Shown here in pieces: positions 31,929 through 41,545 of a stretch of DNA of 64,000 bases. The notes beneath the pieces were generated by a model that worked only from the letters and a program-made list of their open reading frames with translations, made no database searches and was not told where the DNA came from. This DNA is from Trissonchulus latispiculum (Eukaryota > Nematoda > Enoplea > Enoplida > Ironidae), in the NCBI GenBank assembly GCA_030248195.1, contig JASAND010020903.1:1-64000 (forward strand). The letters are read 5' to 3'. Every line of letters begins with the position of its first letter. Positions within the stretch are counted from its first letter, which is position 1. The position numbers and the translations under genes are program-made.

Positions 31929-34054
31929 CAAGTAACAAAAATGCTCCGCACAAAAGAGGATAATATGTGTGTGTTGGCTGTATCGTATATATATCCTTTA
32001 AATATCCTTTAAATATATAATAAATATAAATAGGTATATATATCCTTTAAATTCCGGTTGAAGAAGTAAAGACAAAAGTTTCATGGGCACGTGACGTTAT
32101 TTGGCACAGCAAATATTGGTGGATGGTTCCATGTCAAAAGTTGCTCAGCTCACTTAGGGCTTTCATTTGATACCAAATTTGACCACTTTTGAAAACTTTC
32201 ATTTTTGACCGAAAATCGCCTAAGTCCCCACCCCACCCCACCACAGCACTCTACAGCCACTTTGAGCATGCAGTTCTATGACAAAAGTTGCTCAGCTCGC
32301 TTAGGGCTTTCATTTGGTACCAAATTTGACCACTTTTGAAAACTTTCATTTTTGACCGAAAATCGCCCAAGTCCCCACCCCAACCCACCACAGCACTCTA
32401 CAGCCACTTTGAGCATGCAGTTCTATGACAAACGTTGCTCAGCTCGCTTAGGGCTTTCATTTGGTACCAAATTTGACCACTTTTGAAAACTTTCATTTTT
32501 GACCGAAAATCGCCTAAGTCCCCACCCCACCCCACCACAGCACTCTACAGCCACTTTGAGCATGCAGTTCTATGACAAAAGTTGCTCAGCTCGCTTAGGG
32601 CTTTCATTTGGTACCAAATTTGACCACTTTTGAAAACTTTCATTTTTGACCGAAAATCGCCTAAGTCCCCACCCCACCCCACCACAGCACTCTACAGCCA
32701 CTTTGAGCATGCAGTTCTATGACAAACGTTGCTCAGCTCGCTTAGGGCTTTCATTTGGTACCAAATTTGACCACTTTTGAAAAATTTTATTTTCGACCAC
32801 TTGACCCCCCCACCCGACTGACCCTTCAAACGGCAAAGTGGAACCAGCCCAGCAAAATAGGTACGTCGGACGGCAAAACGGATACCGGGAATGAGCTGGG
32901 CACACCAGAAAACCCCTATAGACAAAGTTTTGAGAGGCCAGGTAGAGCCTACTATGGACCTCCAGGAAGCGGTTTCCGACATGACCCTCCAGACGGCAAA
33001 GTGGAACCAGCACAGCAAGATGGATGAGTCCTACGGCAAAAAGGACACCGGGAATGAGCTGGGCGCACCAGAAAACCCCTATAGACAAAGTTTTGAGAGG
33101 CCAGGTAGAGCCTACTATGGACCTCCAGGAAGCGGTTTCCGACATGACCCTCCAGACGGCAAAGTGGAACCAGCACAGCAAGATGGATGAGTCCTACGGC
33201 AAAAAGGACACCGGGAATGAGCTGGGCGCACCAGAAAACCCCTATAGACAAAGTTTTGAGAGGCCAGGTAAAGCCTAGTATGGACCTCCAGGAAGCGGTT
33301 TCCGACTTGACCCTCCCGACGGCAAAGTGGAACCAGCCCAGCAAGATGGGTGGGTCTGACGGTAAAACTGACTGCGGGAATCGATTCTCCGTGCCAGAAA
33401 ACCATTGTATGGAAGATTTGAGCGTTCAAAGTTAAATAGATAGCGAGAAATTTCGATTTTTTATTTTTCGAATTTTCGCCATCTTTGACGGGCCACTGTG
33501 GTCGCTAGGGAAGTGATAGAGAAACGCAACCTGGACCGTTAGTTAGTTCAATATATGTAATTTCTGAATATAAAAAGAAATCAGCTCCAGCTCGTAACGT
33601 TCGACCTGAGCGACGACCACAAAAATGGTCACTTTTCGCTATGAGCCGACTTTTGCGGCGCCACTGCGGCGCTGTGGCGCAGCTGCGGCGCAAAAAAAGT
33701 TGTGATTCTTAAATTCTTTAGAGGGTACTACTAGACCCCATAGCCCTTTAGGTTGGCCCACCGCTGCAGATCACGTGAAAGCGGCGAACATTATGTACAA
33801 TACAACCATCAAATAGGAGAAACCGGAAAAAAAAACATCGCCGCCATAACCGGTCCGGGGCGCAACTTTTTAACGGTAAGTGATACGGGGCTGAAACTTC
33901 ACAGACATACTAAACTCGATGTGCTCTACAATTTGCGCATGAAATCTGCGCAGGATCATCTGCGCAGGATTTTGCGCAGCTTCTGCGCAGCTTATTTTAC
34001 ACTGTCTCCAGCCACTTTTCACACATATTATAGGGGTCGCTGCCGCGACAACTA

Positions 34055-34057
<3 letters not shown>
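31929..34057 (-). mobile_element. Composite minisatellite element, copy C (inverted)
   Basis: Same order as copy A on the opposite strand and close to it in sequence. The 147-bp array is about 32110-32800 (five units) and the 163-bp array about 32815-33410 (one more unit than copy A). The terminal hairpin has lost part of one arm (GCGACAACTATG instead of GCGACCCCTATG). TA flanks both ends. Confidence 0.75.

Positions 34058-34124
<67 letters not shown>
34058..34124. repeat. Long AT microsatellite
   Basis: About 33 uninterrupted TA units directly abutting copy C; it may mark the TA-rich target site and its expansion. Confidence 0.95.
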
Positions 34125-34128
<4 letters not shown>

Positions 34129-35116
34129 GTGTTAAAGTCCCTAATTCTGGGCCTAAGCCACAAAAAACTGGAAGAAATTAAATTTAAGGTTGAAATTGCT
34201 AGTCTCGGTCTCGCCAACAGCCGAGACTTGGCTTGGTACCTCGGTCTCGGTGAAATCTCGGTCTCGCCCAACCCTGCCCAAAATGTCAAATGTTTACAAC
34301 ATTGCGCTTATTTTTGGCACGGTGCATCCCTAATTATATATATATATATTAATAGTAAAAATATCTTTGTGGGAGGGTTGGAGGGAGGGCGGTTCCTGAG
34401 TTATGAGGTTTTCTCCTGGCGAAAAATTTGGGGAGGAGTGAGGAGCCCCCCACTAGTAGCGGTGAACCCAATTCTGGTTTGGTTTGTAGCCCACTTGTAC
34501 ATACCCTATCCTTAAAAATACGACGGTCTTGCCTTGCTTTACATAGTCCTTTCTTATGTTTTTCAGATTTTACGCTCGATGAAATTCCTGTCGCCTCGTT
34601 TGTCTCTGTCTTCATTGCTCACCAATAAGAGTATGTAAATGATTGAATGAAGGAGACACACATTCTCAGGCCACCACGTGGACATTTCCATTCTGTTGAA
34701 GATAGAAGACATTCCTTATTACGTATTGAAGGATGGCTTAGAGTTTGCGGTAACAAATACATATTTACGTGTATAATCTAGGGATGCACCGGGGCCTGGC
34801 CCCGGCACCGGGGCCAGGCCCCGGCTCCGGCCCCGGCCCCGGTGGTCAGGCCCCGGTCCCGACCGGGGCCAAAAATTAACAAAATTTTGAAAATTTTTGA
34901 CATTTTTTGACAAAAAATTTGAAATTTCTAAGGCCAAGAAGTGTTGCAAATCGTTTATTTTCCCACCGATTTGAATGAAAACAACGATAGTAACGTTTGT
35001 ATATCAGAAAGTATTGCAAAATTTGAATTTTCAAGAAAATTTTTGAAAATTTTCTATTTGGACCCCCAATTTCCAGGCCCCGGCCCCGGTACCAAGATTA
35101 AATCTATATATATCTA
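34125..35116. other. Decayed hAT-like fragments with GGCCCCGG and GGTCTCGG tracts
   Basis: CGGTGCATCCCTAATTA at 34320-34336 and TAGGGATGCACCGGGG at 34780 look like inverted ends of the TAGGGATGCACCG hAT type. 34789-34866 is a dense GGCCCCGG/CCGGGGCC alternation, echoed near 35080. The intervening frames are not convincing. No host gene seen. Confidence 0.45.
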
Positions 35117-36211
35117 TAGTCAAGCGGGAAAAACCCACTTTTCAGATTTTTGGCCAGAACTTTTTAATGGTTTAACATATCGAAATGCTGATTATACAGG
35201 TAGCTAGGCCTAGTCGTAAGCTTTCTTATGAGCTATAGAACACCTCTCTAGGGTGTGCCGTTAGTGAGAAAAATTGTCCCAAACTGGTGGGAATAAACTC
35301 ACTGCGGGAAAAGACCCATATGCGGGAAAAAACCCACCCCAAAAAATTTTTGGCAAGCTGCCAGGAGCATTTCTAACCATTCCAAATGAAAGAGCGGGTT
35401 GTTTTTAGTACAACTGCATCAAAATATATTAGTTTTTGTACTAAAATTGAGGTCATATGGTCATTTGAAAATGTTGTATCTTTAACACATAAACATAGGC
35501 AAATTTTGGAATTTTTTAAAAATTGTTTATTTTCGGCAGTTTAAGCATCCTATCGTGTAGAAAACGTGTTTTTCTTGTATTTAGAGCCAAACTAGACCCA
35601 TTTTAAGGCAAAAATAAGCATTTTTGGTCAAAATTGAAATTTTGGCTTGAAATGGCACCGTGTCCGATTTAGACCCCCTGGACCACCCATAATAGTAAAA
35701 AACCCAGGTCAAACCTATACCAATTTAATCTAGGCTCTATTAAACAAATGTATGTATTGGTTTGACCTTTCCGGTCAATGGTTATAAAAAAATTTAATTT
35801 TGAAAAGTGGATTTTTTACCCGCCGTGGGTTTTTTCCCGCCAACTCCAGGTCACCCCTACGTCGCACCGGAGGGGTCAGAGCACTGTGACATATATATAT
35901 CACCATGAAGCGCAACAGATGCCCTACAGGTACATATAATCCGCTTTGGTCTAAGTCTTTCCAGTAGTTCAGGATGGCCCGGCAAAGTTTGCCAAATTTC
36001 GGCACTTGGTCGGACCAAAATTTCCAAAAATTTCAAAGTCCCAAAAAATTTGCAGGGAAGCAGTGGGAGCTACCATAATACACCCTCCAGGGTTATTTTG
36101 GATGCTCTTCAAGATAGGCTATTAAAATCCTAGATAGCTCATACCTGTAAGCCCACGCTGGGGGTGGGTTTTTTCCCCGCATTAGCGAGTGGGTTTTTTC
36201 CCGCTTGACTA
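35117..36211. mobile_element. TA-target element, TAGTCAAGCGGG ends, 1095 bp
   Basis: Inverted ends TAGTCAAGCGGGAAAAA are flanked by TA (35115-35116, 36212-36213). Subterminal GCGGGAAAA words repeat near 35308-35340 and 35820-35835, and again at 36168-36200. Non-coding. Third member of the family at 12837 and 19726. Confidence 0.85.
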
Positions 36212-36213
36212 TA

Positions 36214-36592
36214 CGTACATATGTCTCTCCGCAAGTTTCGCCCTCAGACCATAAGCCGAAAAAATTAATACATTTTGCCATTTTTACGCGGAATTTTGAA
36301 AAAATCTCCGGCTTCGCTGGATTTTTTAAGATGTCTTTGTTATTTAGCATAAAACACAAAGTTATAAAGTTTTAACTATCAGCTATTTTCAGGAGGGAAG
36401 TATAATTTTTAAGGGGTGGGGCGCCCCGTGTTTCGATTTCTGGTCTTCTTCCGTGCACCAAAATTTAGCGAAATAGACCAGTTCCCCTCCAAGGGAAACT
36501 TCAGAAAAATTCAGCAAGTTAGCTGTGCCATTTTAATTTTTCTCTAAAACTGCAAAGAATTTATATGTATATAACAATAAAAGAAATGTGTA
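36214..36592. other. Non-coding stretch
   Basis: AT-rich with a CTCCGGCTTCGCTGGA hairpin near 36305. No gene recognised. Confidence 0.4.
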
Positions 36593-36987
36593 CTGGGCTT
36601 ACTTTAGGCGAAAAAAGGGAGGGGGGAGAGTGGGGGGAGCCCCCCCCCCCCACGGGTGGGGGGGGGGGTCGAAAAGGGGGGGGGATTAAAATGGGCTTTA
36701 CATGCCAAAAATACCGTATAATATGCTTTTTTTCTGAATATACTGCTATAACTAAGCTTAAAAGTTCTCAAAAATTGAGTTTTAGCACCAAAAAAGACGA
36801 TTTTTGACCAAAAATTTCCGGCGAAGCCGGAAAAATTTTGAAGATTTTGACCAAAAATCCTAAAAATTTGGCATTTTCTGGGCACCTTAGGGTGAGTGGG
36901 GGGGGAAGTCCTAAAAAGTGGGGGTGGGGCGGAGTGGGGGGGGGGGGGCGGTGGGGCGCCCCCCCCCCCCCAGTAAAGTAAACCCAG
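36593..36987. mobile_element. CTGGGYTTACTTT element, copy 1
   Basis: Inverted ends CTGGGCTTACTTT and AAAGTAAACCCAG are flanked by GTGTA (36588-36592, 36988-36992). Interior words ACTGCTATAACTAAGCTTAA and CTCAAAAATTGAGTTTTAGC recur almost unchanged in copy 2 at 48773-49144. Long G tracts sit near both ends. Superfamily not assigned; the duplications are 5 bp here and 6 bp in copy 2. Confidence 0.75.
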
Positions 36988-36992
36988 GTGTA

Positions 36993-37593
36993 TTATTATA
37001 TGTGTATACGTATATATTTACGTAACCTCAACTTTTAGAGACTTCCTTTACGGAAGTTCCCCATCCTGCAAACTGGGGTGATTCGGTGGACATCGACTGG
37101 CATCCAGGTTTCTGCATTCTCCGCCAGGATGAACAAAGTTTGGTTTGCTTTAAAACGGAACAGGTATTTTTTATATATATATATATATGGCTTATTTTTA
37201 CTGGGGGCGGGGCGCCGCCCCCCATTCGGCGACCTCCCCCCCCATTCGAGGAGCCCCCCATGAAATGCCCCCCCCATAAATTCCGACCTCCCCCCTATAA
37301 CCCCAAAAATTGCCAAATTTTACCGTTTTTACCCTAAATTTTCAAAAATTTTTCCGGCTTCGCCGGATTTTTAACGTAATTTTCACTATTTTAGCCTAAA
37401 AACCACTTAAATTTATTCATTTTTTAGCGATTTTTACACATTTTTACACGAAAAACCCGCAAAAATTCGAAAATTTTTTCCTTAATAGGCCCCCCCCCCA
37501 TGTTGGGTCATCCCCCCCCCCTCGCCGGCGGGGCCCCCCATGAAGCCCCCCCGCCCCCCCATAAATTTTTGCCTAAAAATAAGCCAGAATATA
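36993..37593. mobile_element. TGGCTTATTTTTA-ended C-tract element and flank
   Basis: TGGCTTATTTTTACTGGGGG at 37188 and CCTAAAAATAAGCCAG at 37572-37587 are inverted. The interior holds C tracts and a CCGGCTTCGCCGG hairpin near 37350. Its TSD is unclear because both flanks are ATAT. Positions 36993-37187 hold nothing recognisable. Confidence 0.55.
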
Positions 37594-39626
37594 TCATAGG
37601 GGTCGCGGCAGCGACCCCTATAATATGTGTGAAAAGTGGCTGGAGACAGTGTAAAATAAGCTGCGCAGAAGCTGCGCAAAATCCTGCGCAGATCCTGCGC
37701 AGATTTCATGCGCAAATTGTAGAGCACATCGAGTTGAGTATGTCTGTGAAGTTTCAGCCCCGTATCACTTACCGTTAAAAAGTTGCGCCCCGGACCGGTT
37801 ATGGCGGCGATGTTTTTTTTTTTTCCGGTTTCTCCTATTTGATGGTTGTATTGTACATAATGTTCGCCGCTTTCACGTGATCTGCAGCGGTGGGCCAACC
37901 TAAAGGGCTATGGGGTCTAGTAGTACCCTCTAAAGAATTTAAGAATCACAAGTTTTTTTGCGCCGCAGCTGCGCCACAGCGCCGCAGTGGCGCCGCAAAG
38001 TCGGCTCATAGCGAAAAGTGACCATTTTTGTGGTCGTCGCTCAGGTCGAACGTTACGAGCTGGAGCTGATTTCTTTTTATATTCAGAAATTACATATATT
38101 GAACTAACTAACGGTCCAGGTTGCGTTTCTCTATCACTTCCCTAGCGACCACAGTGGCCCGTCAAAGATGGCGAAAATTCGAAAAATGAAAAATCGAAAT
38201 TTCTCGCTATCTATTTAACTTTGAACGCTCAAATCTTCCATATAATGGTTTTCTGGCACGGAGAATCGATTCCCGCAGTCAGTTTTACCGTCAGACCCAC
38301 CCATCTTGCTGGGCTGGTTCCACTTTGCCGTCGGGAGGGTCAAGTCGGAAACCGCTTCCTGGAGGTCCATAGTAGGCTTTACCTGGCCTCTCAAAACGTT
38401 GTCTATAGGGGTTTTCTGGTGCGCCCAGCTCATTCCCGGTGTCCTTTTTGCCGTAGGGCTCATCCATCTTGCTGTGCTGGTTCCACTTTGCCGTCTGGAG
38501 GGTCATGTCGGAAACCGCTTCCTGGAGGTCCATAGTAGGCTCTACCTGGCCTCTCAAAACTTTGTCTATAGGGGTTTTCTGGTGTGCCCAGCTCATTCCC
38601 GGTATCCGTTTTGCCGTACGACGTACCTATTTTGCTGGGCTGGTTCCACTTTGCAGTTTGAAGGGTCAGTCGGGTGGGGGGTCAAGTGGTCGAAAATAAA
38701 ATTTTTCAAAAGTAGTCAAATTTGGTACCAAATGAAAGCCCTAAGCGAGCTGAGCAACTTTTGTCATAGAACTGCATGCTCAAAGTGGCTGTAGAGTGCT
38801 GTGGTGGGGTGGGGTGGGGACTTAGGCGATTTTCGGTCAAAAATAAAATTTTTCAATAGTGGCCAAATTTGGTATCAAATGAAAGCCCTAAGTGAGCTGA
38901 GCAACTTTTGTCATAGAACTGCGTACCCAAAGTGGCTGTAGATTGCTGTGGTGGGGTGGGGACTTAGGCGATTTTCGGTCAAAAATAAAATTTTTCAAAA
39001 GTGGCCAAATTTGGTATCAAATGAAAGCCCTAAGTGAGCTGAGCAACTTTTGTCATAGAACTGCGTACCCAAAGTGGCTGTAGAGTGCTGTGGTGGGGTG
39101 GGGTGGGGACTTAGGCGATTTTGGGTCAAAAATGAAAGTTTTCAAAAGTGGTCAAATTTGGTACCAAATGAAAGCCCTAAGCGAGCTGAGCAACTTTTGT
39201 CATAGAACTGCATGCTCAAAGTAGCTGTAGAGTGCTGTGGTGGGGTGGGGTGGGGACTTCTTCGATTTTGGGTCAAAAATAAAATTTTTCAAAAGTGGTC
39301 AAATTTGTTATCAAATGAAAGCCCTAAGTGAGCTGAGCAACTTTTGTCATAGAACTGCGTATCCAAAGTGGCTGTAGAGTGCTGTGGTGGGATGGGGTGG
39401 GGACTTCGGCGATTTTGGGTCAAAAATAAAATTTTTCAAGAGTGGTCAAATTTGGTATCAAATGAAAGCGCTAAGTGAGCTGAGCAACTTTTGACATGGA
39501 ACCATCCACCAATATTTGCTGTGCCAAATAACGTATTTAAAGGATATTTAAAGGATATATACGTATATACGATACAGCCAACACACACATATTATCCTCT
39601 TTTGTGCGGAGCATTTTTGTTACTTG
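37594..39626 (+). mobile_element. Composite minisatellite element, copy D
   Basis: Near-identical to copy A from the terminal hairpin (37600-37618) through the body. The 163-bp array is about 38245-38690 and the 147-bp array about 38690-39500, with some units of a second subtype (AATAAAATTTTTCAA and GAACTGCGTACCCAAAG). The tail ends TTACTTG before a TA run. The high similarity to A and C points to recent spread. Confidence 0.75.
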
Positions 39627-40308
39627 TATATATATATATATATATATATACTGAACTGTGTTTTATATTTTCGGAGAAGTTAGGGGCGTTGGTGGTTGAA
39701 ACCCATCCGTTTGGATTGTCCGAAGCTAAATTTTATCAATATATAGTTCTTTACAAAAAGTGTAAATTTTTGTCAAACCCCCACCTTTTCGGTAAATTAA
39801 TTTTTTGCCAGAACCTCTTCCTTTTCAAAATCCTGGCCAGTTATATCTATATATATTTCATTTTAACTCGTAAGCTGCATGGCATGTATATGTATACCAT
39901 ATAATATGTGTGCAGTAGTGGTCACCGGTGAATGGGCTCCACTGATAACTGCTCCACGGTAGTTTACGTGCTGGACAACTGCCACTGCCCCATATCTTTT
40001 ATTTTGAATTCTGGTGTGCATATGATATTATTGCTGCAATATAGTCGTGGCGGCGAAAAAGGAAACAGGAGGTTAGGATTATCTGCAATGAACTAATAAA
40101 CAGACCATGTACAACAGAATATTATAGACATTACATTTATTAGATATAGGGGATAATAAAGAAAATTATACAATAACCAAGACCGTATACAGCAAAAATT
40201 GAAACCACTGAAATAAGAAAAACGGTGCACAACACTTTACCAACTCAGATTGGATGTTGAATTTATCAAAATGTAGAGAATTTTTAAAAATTAGCAATAC
40301 AATTTAAC
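39627..40308. other. Non-coding stretch
   Basis: TA microsatellite, then AT-rich DNA with no convincing ORF or repeat. Confidence 0.4.
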
Positions 40309-40592
40309 CAGGCCCGCACCCAGGATTTTGAAAAGGGGGGGGGGTCCAAGGTAAAACGCAACGGGGGGTCTGGGGGGCGAAGCCCCCCAGAAGTTGAAGA
40401 ATTTTAGCATTTTTGCCCAAAAACAGTACATTGGACGTTTATTTCTTGTAAAAAGTGAATTATCGCGCCGACGGCGCGAAAATTTTTGAAAAATAGCTGT
40501 TTTTGCCATAAAAATAGCAAAAATTTTCCATTTTGTCATCCCAAAAGGGGGGGTCTAGACCCCTTGAACCCCCCCCCCTGGGTGCGGCCTTG
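40309..40592. mobile_element. hAT-like MITE carrying both hairpin modules, 284 bp
   Basis: Ends CAGGCCCGCACCCAGG and CCTGGGTGCGGCCTTG are inverted, and a perfect 8-bp duplication AATTTAAC flanks them (40301-40308, 40593-40600). Inside are GGGGTCTGGGGGGCGAAGCC with its right arm (40361-40393) and CGCGCCGACGGCGCG (40464-40478). At 284 bp it is the smallest element with both modules. Confidence 0.92.
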
Positions 40593-40742
40593 AATTTAAC
40601 AACCAAGTATTACAAACAATACAGGATATTATTAAGTATATATAAAAATACAATTAACTACAATAAATATATACTTTACTTTGCGAAGCACGCAAAGAAA
40701 TGGGATTTTTGTGAATTTGTTGCTTACACAATTGGTCAAAGT
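40593..40742. other. Short non-coding spacer
   Basis: AT-rich sequence between the hAT MITE and the structured 3' region of the Penelope-like element. Confidence 0.4.
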
Positions 40743-40854
40743 CTTTCGGCCCTAATCCCTCAGGCCCTGACCAATTGTAAGTTTAAACCTGAAGGGTTGA
40801 CCTATAAAGCATATAGGTCAGAGCGGGATTAGGACCTGAAGTACTCATCATCAG
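40743..40854 (-). other. Structured 3' region of the Penelope-like element
   Basis: GGCCCTAATCCC (40748-40759) pairs with GGGATTAGGACC (40825-40836) as a 12-bp stem (one G-U pair). A smaller GACCTATA/TATAGGTC hairpin lies inside. On the minus strand CTGATGA precedes the stem and GAAAG follows it, words also found in hammerhead ribozyme cores, but 11 extra bases separate CTGATGA from the stem. Confidence 0.45.
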
Positions 40855-41101
40855 AGAGATCCAGTACTTTTTTAAACAAGTATTTGTAAACGTATGTACT
40901 GGTTAGGCCAGCCATCCCGTAGGATGACCTGAGTACAACGAGCCTAATCCTACCCGTTTCAGATTACTTGGATATTTGGAAAGCAAAAAGATAAGAAATC
41001 CAAACGTAGAAATAATAAGACTTTCCAATTTTACAAATTAAAACGTTTGAAGCGGACCGTGCAGAGTGAACTAGAAAAGATGACGGGCGGGAAAACCCAT
41101 T

Positions 41102-41167
41102 AAGTTACAGGGGGCAAAAGCCCAAGTTACAGGGGGCAAAAGCCCAAGTTACAGCGGGCAAAAGCCC
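41102..41167. repeat. Three 22-bp tandem repeats
   Basis: Units of AAGTTACAGGGGGCAAAAGC plus CC at 41102, 41124 and 41146, the third with one change. They lie between the Penelope-like ORF and its structured 3' region. Confidence 0.9.
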
Positions 41168-41322
41168 AGATTACAGTGCATAGTAGAAGTGCAAGCTTGA
41201 TGGTGTAGTTACAGTGACACAAGGCAGTACATCAAGAGAATAAATGAAACAAAAATAATACTAACCAAACAATATACAGAAATAGGAAACATGAGAATCT
41301 GTAAACAAAAAGACATCACGAG

Positions 41323-41545
41323 TTATGAGATGGCGTTTAATAGTTTTACTTTATCTGCTATATTTGAGGTTATTGCAGTTTTAATGTCACTGTTTTTAAG
41401 GGTAGAGTTACGTAGCATGCGTTTTATTGATTTATGGGAGTAACCTCTATCTATTAGTGTATTTTTTATTTTATCAACGTTATCAATGAAGTCACTGAAG
41501 TCATCGCATATTTTAAAGCTACGAGATATTTGGCAGTTAACTGTA
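41323..41545 (-). pseudogene. Frameshifted C-terminal tail of the Penelope-like protein
   Basis: Past position ~41548 the reading frame that matches the usual Penelope C-terminus is not the main ORF frame. The alternative frame carries NCQISRSFKICDDFSDF and then IDRGYSHKSIKRML, ending at a TAA (41323-41325). A one-base loss in the T6 run (A6 on the coding strand) at about 41547-41552 explains the switch. So the element was full length until recently but this copy is broken. Confidence 0.75.
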
